64,000 bases of DNA from Topomyia yanbarensis (lineage: Eukaryota > Arthropoda > Insecta > Diptera > Culicidae). The stretch's first letter is position 1; the number at the start of each line of letters is the position of its first letter. Below are positions 1-11,894 of the stretch, piece after piece. The notes under the pieces are model-generated. The model had not been told where the DNA came from and did not search any database. It saw only the letters and a list, made by a program, of their open reading frames with translations. The position numbers and the translations under genes were made by a program. The stretch lies in assembly GCF_030247195.1 (NCBI RefSeq), contig NC_080672.1, forward strand, positions 347,880,413 through 347,944,412. Direction: 5' to 3'.

Positions 1-194
1 TGCTTTTCAAAACTTTCTTACTACAACGCCTTGCTCTTCCTTGAGTACTATGGCTCTTAATACTGAAAAATATACTTCACCTTCCAGTCACTTGCTAATT
101 AAATGCCGTTACAACAGTCTGTTGTCTCTCGAACAAAAATTTTTTTATCGGTAAGTGCTTGTAGGGAATATAACACGAAGCAATAATGATTGCA

Positions 195-425
195 CCTAGT
201 GCCTTCAAATCAACAACCAGCACTATAAAGAAGCAAACACCGATCAAGGCAGATGTACAACAGCAACCCGTAAGAACAAGAAACAAAAAAGAATATAAGA
301 ATATAAACAGCATAAAAGCAGTACCGACGACAACATGGATGTAAACAATAAAACAGGAGAAGGCAAACCGCATGACCCCCAAGTCACGGCGGACAACGCA
401 AGTAATGCATCACTGCATAGACTAA
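195..425 (+). pseudogene. LINE ORF1 (gag-like) C-terminal remnant
   Basis: The plus strand reads a basic tail (KKQTPIKAD..., then KAVPTTTW, then MTPKSRR) that matches, segment by segment, the tail after the zinc knuckle of the ORF1 copy at 43690-44663 on the opposite strand (KAVPMMTW, MTPKRLHR). Both are therefore remnants of one LINE family whose ORF1 carries an RRM-like region and a CCHC knuckle. Only the C-terminal tail survives here, with an in-frame stop near 342. It abuts the mariner remnant near 430. Family membership is inferred from the internal comparison; the clade is not resolved. Confidence 0.5.
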
Positions 426-429
426 GGAT

Positions 430-715
430 AGCAACATACAGCAAAAAAGGTGGAATGGTATTCCGCCAATAACGTACAGGTGCTGTCCAAGGCTATGAAA
501 CCTTCCAACACACCAGAGTTTCGTCCAGTCGAGAAATATTGGGCCATAGTCAAGCGGAACCTGTTGGAAACCAAAACAGAAATTGCACAAATTGGCATTC
601 TGTGGCGTTCAAAGTGGACGAGATGGCTGTACATAATCTGATAGTAAAAGTTAAACGAAAGCCTTGCAATTCGGGCTCGGTAAACCGGAAGCCTAGCTAG
701 ATATTTTTTCTGCAC
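430..715 (+). pseudogene. Tc1/mariner transposase, C-terminal fragment
   Basis: An open frame at 450-641 reads VEWYSANNVQVLSKAM, then TPEFRPVEKYWAIVKRNLLE. The RPxEKYWAxVKRNL block is the third catalytic motif of a Tc1/mariner DDE transposase, with glutamate as the last residue (DDxE type; ITmD37E-like by resemblance). A single-base slip near 440 separates the preceding HYSKK-like residues, and another near 610 moves the rest (DEMAVHNLI...) to a different frame. The HTH region and first two aspartates are absent, so this is a 5'-truncated dead copy. No TIR was located. Confidence 0.65.
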
Positions 716-769
716 TTTATACTTATTGAACTTCAGAAAACAAAATAGTTTATTTTTTTGATTTTTTTT

Positions 770-1395
770 GCCTTTCCCATATAGAAAGATTATGCAATCA
801 CTCTGAATATCGTGAACCTAATCCAGGCCCGGAGGGCCGTGTGTCGTATACCATTCGACTCAGTTCGTCGAGATCGAAAAATGTCTGTGTGTATATGTAT
901 GTGTGTATGTGAAAAAATGTCACCCCTGTTTCTCAGAGTTGGAACAATTTGCACAAATGAAAAAGTCTCAAATGAGAGGTACAACCTTCCCATCGGCTGC
1001 TATTGATTTTTTTATTGATTCCACTTCCGGTTCCGGAGTTATGGGTTGAAGAGTGCGGCCACACAGCAAATTCCCATATAAACTGGTACCACCGAGATAT
1101 CAAAATGATGCAGAAATGGTTAAAATGGGTGCAAAAGTACTTGATTTGTCAGTCTAGATCAATAATGACTAACCAAAGTCGCTTTGACCACATTGGCCAC
1201 CTAAGACACCCTGGTTCTTGATTCCATATAAGCAGGAACTGATAAAATTGCTTTTTTAATGCAAGATGTCTTTAAAATGCATGAAACGTCGAGATTTAAT
1301 ATAATCTCGAAATTTTTTTTGAAAAAATAAGCTTTTTTGGACTTTGGCACATTTTTGCCTTTCTTATATAGAAAGGTTATGCAATCACATCGTCA
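770..1395 (+). repeat. Dispersed repeat, 'GCCTTTCxxATAGAAAGG' family, copy 1
   Basis: Starts with TTGCCTTTCCCATATAGAAAG, followed by AGGCCCGGAGGGCCG, a TGTGTGTATATGTATGTGTG stretch and CCGGTTCCGGAGTTATGGG. Related copies in the same order lie at 49556-50160 (+), 55060-55500 (-) and 58600-59350 (-). The boundary hairpin (CCTTTCTTATATAGAAAGG) recurs near 1360, suggesting either the far end of this copy or the start of a second, truncated one. Short open frames inside are not genes. It is probably a non-autonomous transposon; the family name is not known to me. Confidence 0.6.
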
Positions 1396-2773
1396 ACCCG
1401 GCCAAAATTTTTATTACTTATATAGGGTTCTGTGTTTTAACAGGGGTGTAGCTAGGGGTATGCGATGAGGGGTTACCCCTCACCCATTACCACCCTTTCC
1501 TAATCCCCCCATAAAGTCCTCTCTCATCAAAGCCCCCAGCTCATCCACATCACCCTCTTTCATCCCAATCACCTCTAGTTGGTATACCAAGATAGACTGG
1601 GGGTGGTTCGGTTGTGGGCCATTCATTCATTCAATATTATATATTTTTGCTTCTGGCAGATGATCCAGAATAAAGTTTCCTAGTGGGTATGAAATTTCGA
1701 TTTCGAAATGAACACTGCGTAGTACACAATAACTGCATTCAATAAAAACAGTAAACATTTGGCTTGAAATTATTTTGAGTTTGAAACTACTTTAAAAATG
1801 GAAACTAATTTAAAATTTCTTAACGAATTGAAAATATTTGGCGGGGTCCGGAGCCCCCGGAAGAAAGGCACAATTGCTCCACTAGGTGGATTAAAACAGG
1901 TTTTTATGAAAAATAACTCTTTTACGCGTATTTCTATTTGACCAAATGTGTATCGAAACATGCTTTATGGGCATCTGTGGGCAACGCTTGTGTAAATTGT
2001 AATACGCGAATTACGCCAAATTGTTGGTTGTTAAACAAATCTTTTCCAAACAAAAGCTACACAGTTCGAACTTTCAGTCTTGGCTATCTCGCCCCGATCT
2101 ACTACTCTATAGTTGATGTCAAGCACAGTTACTATGACTTCAGTATGCCTTTGTTCTAACTTTCCTGGAAAATAACGCACATTTCAAATTGGCACTTGGT
2201 AAACAGTTTTTCTCGTGTTTCGATCAAACGGTGACAAACCACTGCAAGCCGGGGAAAGCGGACGTCTTTAGCCAGTCACTTTTAGCACTCGTGCGAATCC
2301 ATTCTCTCGTAATAGGTTTACCACACTGACTTGTTTTGACACTTTTCTTCGATGAACAATTTTTGGAGAGGAAGCACTCGGTGTCGGTTTCAGGATATTG
2401 AGGATTCTTAGGATTAGGATACTAATAGAAGCAAGTTTTGTATTCGTGCGAAGCTGGTTATTATTACGAACGTCATAGACGAAGAATAAACTTCTACACA
2501 TATGTGAAACTAGAAGAGATTGTTGGAATCATCAAATGATACGTTGGGTAGTTACAGTGGTTCATGTAACAGTAGTTTAAGGAAAAGATTCATGCATTAC
2601 AATGTTTTTATTAGAAATGATCTCGCTGCACCCGACACTTGACGCTTACTTTTTCTTACAGTGAGTATGCAGTTCTGCATACTTGTGTATTTATATGATA
2701 TTTGCTCTATTGAATTCCAGTATTGTTTTGTAATTTTGGTATTGAAATTATTATTTCATATTTTCTCGTCACT
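1396..2773. other. No gene recognised; possible decayed hAT-like element
   Basis: AT-rich sequence without a convincing exon. CAGGGGTGTAGCTAGGGG near 1440 and GGGGTCCGGAGCCCCCGG near 1850 resemble ends of decayed hAT-like non-autonomous elements, but a matching terminal pair and an 8-bp duplication were not found. Confidence 0.3.
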
Positions 2774-3010
2774 TTAACCCTTTAATGACCAACTTTTTCT
2801 TGTGCATACAGGAGTCCAAAACTATTTTTCCATGAAAATGGTGGGGTCAAGAAACTCGAAAAACTTTTTTTATAAAGATAAGTGCTTCCATCGCAGTGCT
2901 AGAAGCTGCACAAGTTTTGCCTTCCCAAGCTCAATACAATTTTCCTAGAATTTTTTTAATAGTCCAATTACGTGGAAAATGTAGTCGAAGATAGGCTAAT
3001 TTAATAGCTT
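2774..3010 (+). repeat. Dispersed repeat, partner of 49273-49490
   Basis: Begins TTTAACCCTTTAATGACC and contains GGxGTCCAAAACTATxTTTCC, GGTGGGGTCAAGAAAC and AATAGTCCAATTACGTGG. The same blocks recur in the same order at 49273-49490 (+). Both copies start with TTAACCCTTT, which would suit a piggyBac-like TTAA end; no second TTAA-flanked end was found. No coding potential seen. Confidence 0.45.
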
Positions 3011-3190
3011 TTATCAGTTTTCAAAAATATTACAAAATAACAAAGATATTTCAAAATTTCATTTCATGGTTCACCTTATAAAACTTCAGAACGATTTTTA
3101 ATTTTTTTTCTACGAAAATATAAACACGTCCTTGTTTGACACTGTTGATTTTCCTTGACAATGGCTTTGGACACAATTCAATATTAATTC

Positions 3191-3400
3191 TTCAAAAGGG
3201 CTAATGAGATTTTTGTAAACAAACTTATTCTGCTCATTATTCCGCTGCCGAGCTGAATTTCATGAAACATACGCATGAATCAACACCTTTACCCTCGGTA
3301 GAATCAATTTCAAATATTTTCTTTGATGAAATTATAACAAATGAAGAGAAATCAGCAAAACAAAAGTTTGTTTACAAATCTTATTAGCCCTGTTCAAAAG
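3191..3400. repeat. Foldback element (about 210 bp)
   Basis: TTCAAAAGGGCTAATGAGAT at 3191-3210, running into TTTGTAAACAAAC, is mirrored by GTTTGTTTACAAATC then TTATTAGCCCTGTTCAA at 3366-3397. The arms are about 33 bp with a two-base gap. This is the layout of a small TIR element; no clear target duplication was found. Confidence 0.55.
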
Positions 3401-3424
3401 TTGATATGGAATTAGCATTTTTGA

Positions 3425-3560
3425 ACATATCCCGGCAACAGGACAGGCACAAATCTCCGATCAACATGGGGAACGTGCCATTTGAGCCAGACGCTACTGG
3501 TTCCCATTTATTCAATTTCGTAAAATAAGTTTTATTTTTCGTTATGCGTACGATTAAGTC
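3425..3560 (+). repeat. Dispersed repeat shared with 56050-56190
   Basis: The segment around 3446-3501 (GGCACAAATCTCCGATCAAC through GAGCCAGACGCTACTG) is nearly identical to the reverse complement of 56117-56178. At the second locus it belongs to the element with CCGTAAACC ends, so this copy is likely an internal fragment of the same family. Confidence 0.6.
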
Positions 3561-4229
3561 AAACAAAAGTTCTGCTACGGATCTTTAATGTCAGCTGCAT
3601 TAGAAAATTTGAAATGGCCAAAATCGGTATATACACGCTAATTCAAAACTACTCACAATTTGAGATCTGAGCAATGAATTTCAAAAATAGAAGCGCTATG
3701 TCGAAAATGAGTTTTGATTTGAGTAGAATTAACACAGCAACCGCAACCGTGCAATTTTTAAAGTTTCGGGTGAAAAATACATATTTTCAAGAAACAGCGT
3801 GGAGTTAGACGTCGAATAAAGGAATAACAAAAGATCGAGCCTTAGTAGTTGTAGAGTCAAAGCGGAACATTCAAAAAACTAAAAGATAGGTTTCTCTAAG
3901 TTTTGTTTCCGTTCAAATCTAACTTCCTTTCGTGTTTTTATAATTTCTCTCATTACTAAGAGGTACCGATTGACATGAAAGAGATGTGCAGAAACGTCGT
4001 CGGATTATATTTCCGGCATCGCGAGCATCTAGAGGTACAGGTAAATGATAATTGAAGTGCCGATGACATTCTTTGTAATAATATTAAAAATATCGAATGG
4101 TTATCTTCCGCATTTGCTTTTTGAGTAAAATGTACTCGAATTTGACATTTGCATCCCAAACTCAAAACTGAGTGAACGAGGCAAACTTATTTTTTGACTA
4201 CGTGCACTTTTTATGAAATAGAGTAATAA

Positions 4230-5003
4230 ATCAATAAATAAATAAATAAAAACTACACAAAATAAAACGCTGCAGAACATGCACTAAGTGCATTGTTTTA
4301 GTTTCAACAGTTCATACCAAAATTATCAAAAATTCAGATTTGTACGGCTATAACACTGTAATTTATTAAATAATTGCATTTGTTTAGCTATTAATCCATT
4401 AAGAAATACTTAACCTAAGGATTGTTCACCTAAGTTCATTAGTACATTATGTAATTGGAAAATGAAATTTCGTATTTAGTGAAATAACTAGCATGCATGG
4501 GCTTCCACACCATAGCCCTCAATATGAGGCTGCCCGTTTAGAAAACATTTTTGGAACAGGCCAACCAATTTTTGCTAGGTGGATCAGGCAAATAGTACTA
4601 TTGTTTTGATTGATCGAGTAATAGCAAATAAATTATTTTTAACATAGTTGCTAACTGTAATTGATTAATGCCAAGAGATAACAGATTAAATGAAATAAAC
4701 GATTAGCTTTAAAGTACAGCAGAGAGCATGTTGTTAAATAAAGCTTTAGAATATTGTTACTGTTAAGGAATCAATAATAAATTATGTTTTAACGGGGAGG
4801 GTCTATAGCAAATTGAAACATATGGAAGCAGGGGAGTAAGCTAGAACGTGACGTAGCATGTTTGTACTGGAAGCTATGTAGTCTCTAGTCCTCAGATGAG
4901 TCAATTAAAGTCGATTGAAAATTCACTCGAGAATTATATTGCAGAGTCTTAAACAAAGCTACATTTTTAATGTCGCCGTGGACCTGTACACAACTCTTTA
5001 GTT
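4230..5003 (+). repeat. Dispersed repeat, partner of 47580-48360
   Basis: Blocks such as AATACTTAACCTAAGGATTG, AAGTTCATTAGTACATTATG, GGGGAGGGTCTATAGCAAAT and ATTTTTAATGTCGCCGTGG recur in the same order and orientation at 47580-48360. No coding frame. The two copies are diverged, so the family is old. Confidence 0.6.
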
Positions 5004-5124
5004 TTATTGACTTCTCTGTATCATGCGAAATTTATAGAAATAGGCGTAAACGTTTAAATTAGTGCATAAGAAATGATTTAGATAGTGATTTTGATTAATT
5101 AGCTGTATTATTAAGTTCAACTCT

Positions 5125-5225
5125 CTGTAATGCAATGATATGCTATGAAATGCAATGTAATGCAATGTAAGGCAATGTAATGTATTGTAATGCAATGTAA
5201 TGCAATATAATGCAATGTAATATCA
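5125..5225. repeat. Minisatellite, (TGCAATGTAA)n-like
   Basis: About ten imperfect copies of a 10-bp unit (TGCAATGTAA and variants such as GGCAATGTAA and TGTATTGTAA). The open frame across it is a by-product of the repeat. Confidence 0.75.
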
Positions 5226-6830
5226 GCAATTCCATGAAAAAAAAGTTATACGATCTCTCAGAAATCTGCAATATTTAGTAGAATTGTTCCTTACCGAAAA
5301 ATATTAGATACATATTTTTTATTTCGTCATTAGGGTGTCTTTCCACGTTAGACGGGTTCAAAAATCGTGATTTTTCAAAAAATATTTTTTTTTAAACTTC
5401 ATAACTTTAGAACCACTGAACCAATTTTCATTAGTTATAGGTCAAATGAAAGGTATTTAAGTGTAGTTTTAAGAAAAAATTATTAACTTTAAAGAATATT
5501 GAGTTTTGTATGAACAAAATACGCATTAAATGGATTTTCTGGATTTAAACTGCGAGGGGCCTTGAATACTCCATACTTTTATATTTTTATTTGAAAGATC
5601 ATTCAATTCTACACAACATCTCTAAACATATTTTTGAACCAGATCTAGAGGTTTCGGAGATATAATTTTTTGAAAATTAATCAATCTATGTATACACCCC
5701 ACATGCATGGAAACGATGTAACCGCATGGTAGTTCACCATACACTTCCAGCGAGTCACAGCAGCTATGAATAAAGAAATCTGATTTACTTACAAGCTGGG
5801 TGCAACATTCGTTTCAACCTGGGGGTTATACAAGTGTAAACTAGACTTGCCACCCACCGCTCACGTATGGCAGATGCAGCTATTCAAACAGGGTTGCTAT
5901 GATTAATAATAAAATCCACTTGTTTTGTAGTCATGCTGTTTCTTTGGTTAGTAACTTTTCTCAGCGAATTTTCATAAACTTACAATGTTCCCTGAATGTG
6001 TTCAGTAGAAGAATACCTTTAGAAATAAATAGTGTTCTGATTAATTGATTGATGAGGTGATTTTTTAAGAATTTATTTTCAATGTTAACCGATTTTCCAT
6101 ACAATTTTCCATATAAACTTTGAAAATTTTTGGAGGGTTCGTAGACACAACCAATCGATACCAAAATTTGCACAATTACTAAGGGCCATAAAAGGAATCA
6201 GTAGAGCCTGGTGGAGCTAGAAGTCAAAAAATGAACCTATTGTTCATCTTACCCACCCCAGGTGTCCATCTTTCCCACACCACTTTTGAAATGACGATTT
6301 TGGGCCTCTTTTTCATAACAATTTTAAACATATTTCGGTTTAAAATTTTATTAGTGTAAGTTCTTCCATTGATGCAACACAATCTCAAATCACAGTTTAC
6401 GTGCAATTTGCGAGCAATGCATTCATGGATCAAGTCGAATTGCTATTTACTCATCAAGCTTGGGAACAATCATATGTCATTGATTCCATCATCGCAAATG
6501 CGGCCGCAGTCTCCACGATAAATATATTTGAAATGGCCGGTTATCTGGGCGAAGCATTATTTTTGAGAGTTATGTATATTACTTTGAGATCTTACAACAT
6601 TCTTGAAATTATATCTGAAGAAAAAACTATTAAAACAATAATATTATCGCCATAATTCTCGAATATTTGAATAGTTAAAAAAAATCTAGTGTGCAATACA
6701 AGAGTACAAGAGTACACATTTCAGCAAATATCACTAGCGAAATAATATTAATCACTCAAGATCTGAAATGGATTGATAATTGATGCTTGTAAAAACTGCT
6801 TAATTTTGTATGTCACCGTGGTCATCTCTT
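5226..6830. other. Repeat-derived DNA, no gene recognised
   Basis: AT-rich; contains phrases typical of decayed insect repeats (CATAACTTTAGAACCACTGA near 5400; CCCACCCCAGGTGTCCATC near 6250) but no paired termini, RNA gene or exon that I can support. Confidence 0.35.
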
Positions 6831-7116
6831 GCAATCAACCCTGAAATTTTGAAAATAATTTCAAACTTTCCATATATTTTTTGAACAACAACAAAAATAA
6901 CAAGACATTCGTTTTCGAGCTCTCGGTCGAGACACAAGTGCTTTTTTCCAGTCCGTGTTGTGTATAGCGACAAACAATTTTCAAGGTTACCTTGCCAGTT
7001 CGGTTCGGTCCTAAGTCTTTTGTTCGCGTGTGAAGATTAAACAATAGCCAGCTGTATAAGCTGGATCGGTTCGTCGTTGGACACCAGTTTAAAGTGGTTC
7101 CCTCTTTGATGGTCAA

Positions 7117-8099
7117 ATGGAGGTTGAATCGGGTTCAACTTCTAAGGCTTCCCCTAGTCCAAATGCTACCCGGAACTCTCAACTGGTCCATTTGTGGTCT
7201 TCTTTCGGCCCAAGACTAAATCGCTGAATCTTCTTCTAGATTTCTAAAGACCTGACAGAACGGTTCTCGACTGTGACCGAAACTTCAAAGGTCCGCTCGG
7301 ACAAGATAAGGGTGCTGGTAGCCAACTCAAAGCAGGCAAACGATATTGCTCGCTGCGAGCACTTTACGCGGGATTATAACGTGTATATTCCAGCTGTAAA
7401 GGTACAATCTGAAGGCGTCGTCACCGATGAGAGTTTGACGTGCGAGGGTCTGCTGCAGTACGGGGCTGGCCGTTTTAGAGACCGTTTACTTCAGCCAATG
7501 AAAATACTTGACTGCAAGCGTCTGCAGTCAGTAGTAGTTGCGAGGGATGGTTCAAAAACGTATCCCCAATAAAACGTCTGCCTGTGCGGCTGATTGTACC
7601 GCGGGTCATGAATTGCACAAAGTGTAAACAATTGGGTCATGCTGCCACCCATTGTAGCAATAAGGCCCGCTGTGGAAAATGTGGGGAGAATCATCTAGGT
7701 GATTCGTGCAGTAAGAAAGCCGAAAAGTGTGCAGAGAGTCTGCATGATATCTCGGCATGTCACGTGTACAAACTACGCGGGGATAAAAAAATGCTAAAGA
7801 AAGCTACGCCACCATCCTCAATAAACAACTATGCTCACTTGCCTCCTGACGCGGGCGAGGCTGATGACCCACAAGAGGGAACATCTACTAAGGTGCCTAG
7901 AAGTTTTAGAAAGAGGAGGAACATTTCCTCTTCTAAAGTTCCTTGTAAAGGCCAGAAGGTGTCCTTTGACGGGGCTCCGAAAGTAACATCTATTGCAAAT
8001 AGCTCCTGTTCTCGGAGAATTAATCTCAGAGAAGGAGTTGCCAGCACTTCCAGGAACATCAAAAATCCCAAATGTTCCTTTGTTTCAGTTCGAGAATAA
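7117..8099 (+). pseudogene. LINE ORF1 (gag-like nucleic-acid-binding protein), broken
   Basis: The likely start is the ATG at 7117, in the same frame as the open stretch 7273-7572 but separated from it by two in-frame stops. A frameshift with loss of a short segment near 7570 moves the reading to the frame 7584-8099. There the first knuckle CTKCKQLGHAATHC (CX2CX4HX4C) and the second CGKCGENHLGDSC (CX2CX3HX4C) are intact. The expected third knuckle is degraded: only CAESLHDISAC is left. The protein would coat LINE RNA in the ribonucleoprotein. A lysine/arginine-rich tail with KRRN-type clusters follows. The pattern of three knuckles is that of I and Jockey group ORF1 proteins. Confidence 0.75.
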
Positions 8100-8274
8100 T
8101 CACAGCATTGGAATTATCAAACTCTCGGACATTGTGGACTGGATAATAAAAATTTTCAATATTACTGATCCTATTAAAAGTCTTATTCTCCCTACAGTAA
8201 GAACATTTTCGAAGCAGTTGACTTCTAATGGCCCCTCCTTTCAGCGATTGTATCCTTTGATGGCTACTCATCGA

Positions 8275-10923
8275 ACGAGGTCACGAATTTGATCACTGTT
8301 CTATAGTGGAATTGCAGAAGTATCATCCAGGAAATCGATTCTTTCAAAATTTTAATAAGTAGTTTGATTTGCGATGCATTTGCATTATGTGAAACTTGGT
8401 TAACTTCCGATGTAGATATCAACTTCCACGAAAGTGCTATTCCTACTACAAAATTAACCTTCCCTCGATAAAGGTATTGAAGTTGCCACTTGTCAAGTAA
8501 CAACCAAAGGCAAAGGCCTTTGCATAGCCGCAGGTTGGGCACCGACGGCTACAAGACATTTTAGAATCGTTACCTGCACCGCGACTAGTTTTAGGAGACT
8601 TTAACTCTCCCGGTACAGCATTGGGTTGCCTCTATGATAATAACGGGTCTTCCTTAATTCACGATCTTTGCGATAACTTCAATTTGACAATTTTAAACAC
8701 GGGTAAAATGACACGGATTCCGGCTCCCCAAGTGCGCCCGAGCGCCTTAGACATGTACATCTGCTCAACATCGCTGCGGTTGAATTGCACGTGGAAGGTA
8801 ATCCCGATCCCCACGTTCTCCTAATCCGTGATGGGACTAAGAGTGCTCAGACGTGTACGCGGAGAAGGCCGTCGCGTATAAGACCTTTCGGGACGACGGG
8901 TTACCCGTTAGCTATCGACAATATGCGACGTTATAAACGCAAATGAAGAATTTGATGAAAGCTAAGAAATGTAGTTACTGGCGTCGGCTCGTAGATGGAC
9001 TAACGAGAGAAACATCGATGAGCACTCTTTGGGGCACGGCCCGGCGTTTCCGAAACCAAAACAGTACCAACGAGAGAGTGGAATATTCAAACCGTTGGAT
9101 ATTCGATTTTGCAAAGAAGGTTTGTCCGTATTCCGCCCCTGCACAGAAGATCTACCGCACAGATAACGCGAACGAAACACCTTTTTCGATGGTGGAGTTC
9201 TCACTTGCTCTCTTGTCATGTATCAATAAAGCCCAGGGCCAGCTATAATCAAATTCAACATGTTGAAGAATCTGCCAGACTCTGCCAAGAGACGCTTGCT
9301 GAACTGATTTAATAAGTTTCTTGAGGTTAACATTGTCCCACACGATTGGAGACAAGTGAAGGTCATCTCCATCTAAAAACCAGGAAAATCATTCTCCGAC
9401 CACAATTCGTATCGACCGATCGCAATGCTATCCTGTATCCGGAAGTTGTTCGAGAAAATGATCCTATCCCACCTCCACAATTGGGTCGAAGCAAACGGCT
9501 TACTGTCAGATACACAATTTGGCTTTCGCAGAGGTAAAGGGACGAACGATTGTCTTGCGTTGCTCTCAACCGGAATTCAAATAGCCTATGCTAGCAAAGA
9601 GCAGATGGCATCAGTGTTCCTAGATATTAGGGGAGTTTTTGAATCAGTTTCGATCAACATTCTTTCAGAGAAGCTGCACCAGCATGGTCTTTCAGCGACT
9701 TTAAACAACTTTTTACTAAACTCGTTGTCGGAAAAGCACATGCATTTTTCGCATGGTGACTTATCGACATCACGATTTAGCTACATGGGCCTTCCCCAGA
9801 GCTCATGTCTAAGCCCCCTGTTATACAATTTCTATGTCAACGACAGTGATGAATGTCATGACAATTCCTGCACGTTAAGACAACTTGCAGACGATGGCGT
9901 GGTGTCTGTTACGGGACCCAAAACTGTCGATCTACAAGGACCATTACTGAATACCTTGGACAATTTGTCTGAAACACATATACCAACAAAGGATCAACTT
10001 TCGTCGTACAATAACCAGAACTGGGTGGGGTGCCCACCCAGGAGACCTAATTAGGTTGTATCAAACAACGATACTTTCGGTAATGGAATACGGATGCTTC
10101 TGCTTTCACTCCGCTACGAACATACATTACACCAAACTCGAAAGAATTCAGTATCGTTGTTTGCGTATCACCTTAGGGTGCATGTAGTCGACCCATACGA
10201 TGAGTCTCGAAGTCCTGTCGGGCGTTCTCCCACTGAAAAATCGATTTTGGGAACTTTCAAATCGATTGCTCATTCGATGCGATATCTTGAACCCGGATGT
10301 GATTGAAAATTTCGAAAGGAGAAGTGAAAATTTCAATTCTCAGATCCGTTTCATTTCCCTGTACTGTGACTACATGGCGTAGAATATTAATCCTTCTTCT
10401 TACAATCATAACCGTGTGCATTTCATAAATACTTCTGAATCTACTGTTTTCTTCGGGTCCACTGGCTTCGGTGCTTCAACGAATTTTTCAGCATTACTCA
10501 TCAGAGAACTTTCGAAAGTTGGCAAACTTTGTGGAGCAATGGTGAACTAGGAAGGCTACATTCGATAGTCCCGAAGGTTTCGACGAAACCTTGGTTTAAG
10601 GGGATGGATGTGGGTCGTGACTTCATTCGTGTGATGTCCTGACTCATGACAAACCATTACACGCTTGATTCACATCTTCGGCGTATTGGACTCGAGGATA
10701 GTGGTGTCTGCGCTTGTGGCGACGGCTATCACGATATCGAGCACATTGTCTGGGCGTGCACCGAGTATAGTTTTGCCAGGTCTCGGCTAATGAATGCCCC
10801 TCGGGCCCGAGGAAGACGGGGGGGGGTGTGCAACGTCCCGGATCGAGATGTTATGGCAAGTCGCGATCTCCCTTATACGTCTCGCATCTACCTCTTCCTA
10901 AAATCAGTCAATATTAGAATTTA
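8275..10923 (+). pseudogene. LINE ORF2 (endonuclease-reverse transcriptase), broken
   Basis: Fragments of one polyprotein occur in order through several frames. Endonuclease start WNCRSI at about 8310 and endonuclease core GDFNSPGTALG near 8600. RT fingers and palm at 9425-10054, with PIAMLSCIRKLFEKMI, QFGFRRGKGTNDCL, FLDIRGVFESVS (the usual catalytic D is followed by an altered IRG) and LADDG in place of YADD. RT thumb at 10070-10380. C-terminal zinc motif CACGDGYHDIEHIVWAC near 10710. The RNase H region between about 10455 and 10530 is reduced to a few codons. Stops and frameshifts are numerous. The role would be target nicking and reverse transcription; this copy cannot do either. Confidence 0.8.
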
Positions 10924-11133
10924 GCCCCACTCTTTCTTTTTTATCGATCTCAGAAGTCTCCTGTACTGCTCTGTGGCGCCGACTCACATCAGAGTGCTAC
11001 TACGTGAGACCCTTCACTCTCACCTTTGTGCTGGCATAAATCAAAATAGAAACGATCTGAAAATCTGGCCCAATTTGGAGGATTCCCCAAGGGTCCGACG
11101 AGGACCACCCGACGTCCCGCTGCGTACTGTCTT

Positions 11134-11386
11134 CCCGAGCAAATACTCATGGGTTGAAACACCACATAGCCCCTTCAAAAGACCTTAAACATGGTCCGTG
11201 CCAAAATTCACAACCATCAAGACACCATAACATGGTCTCAGTAACCCATAAATATACCAAGATATGGTATTTTATATGGGATCTACCGGACCACGGTGAT
11301 GGTGTTTGCATGGGTTGAACCCATTTCAAACACCCAGGTCAAATTCCATGAGCATGGGGGTATTATGGGCTTTTCGTTTACTCGGG
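11134..11386. mobile_element. Short TIR element inserted in the LINE 3' UTR
   Basis: CCCGAGCAAA at 11134-11143 is mirrored by TTTACTCGGG at 11377-11386. Inside, CATGGGTTGAAAC near 11149 and GGGTTGAACCC near 11312 add weak internal symmetry. The flanks on both sides read as LINE 3' UTR, so the element is younger than the LINE. A target duplication is not clear beyond TT. Confidence 0.5.
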
Positions 11387-11680
11387 TTGCCAGTACAGGC
11401 GTACAGGTTTTACCGTCGACGATCTGCCATAAACTGCAAGTTAATCTCGTCTCTTTTCTGTCATCGTTGTCCACCCTCTCTTCTCTGTTGTATTGCTGTT
11501 ACCACGATGCTGAAATTAAATCCTCAGGAAAATGTCTCACTCAAGTAAATTGGCCGTTGTTAGAAAAAGTAAATTTGATTCTGCTTCCCTTTATTGCTTT
11601 AAATTAATTCTCAATTATATTCTCATTCTCCTAAAAATTAAAACTAAAGTGTATTTATAATATTATATTTAGTTATCAAC

Positions 11681-11691
11681 CCCCCCCCCCC
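11681..11691. repeat. Poly-C run in LINE 3' UTR
   Basis: A homopolymer of about eleven cytosines, prone to length variation, between AT-rich 3' UTR sequence. Confidence 0.7.
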
Positions 11692-11894
11692 TCTTTTTGT
11701 CATAGTGAATTATTCCCCATGTACATTGAACTTTACTCCTAGTTAAAATAGTCTAGAAATTGCTCCTTACTTTTTAAATGTAGTTTTAGAATATCTGTAA
11801 TCTTCTAGTTTTAACAAATTTTAAATGTAAAAGGCGAAAATTGGCACCTTTAAGCTGTAATGGTACCGTGATCTAATTAAAAATTAGATTCCAG

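Larger units (their letters stand above)
6905..11890 (+). mobile_element. Degenerate I/Jockey-type LINE, near full length
   Basis: A 5' leader (about 6905-7116), ORF1 with CCHC zinc knuckles, ORF2 with endonuclease, reverse transcriptase and C-terminal zinc motif, and a 3' UTR follow in the canonical order. The 3' UTR contains a run of cytosines at 11681-11691, and the tail region ends near 11890. A 253-bp TIR element (11134-11386) interrupts the 3' UTR. Both reading frames carry many stops and frameshifts, so the copy is inactive. The ORF1 pattern and the RNase H remnant suggest the I or a neighbouring clade; a phylogeny would be needed to decide. Confidence 0.75.

Noticed and set aside
5004..5195. 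ORF rich in Leu/His/Tyr repeats
   Set aside because: Translation of the TGCAATGTAA minisatellite.
7491..8542. Minus-strand ORFs over the first LINE
   Set aside because: Antisense shadows; the plus strand has the zinc knuckles and endonuclease motifs.
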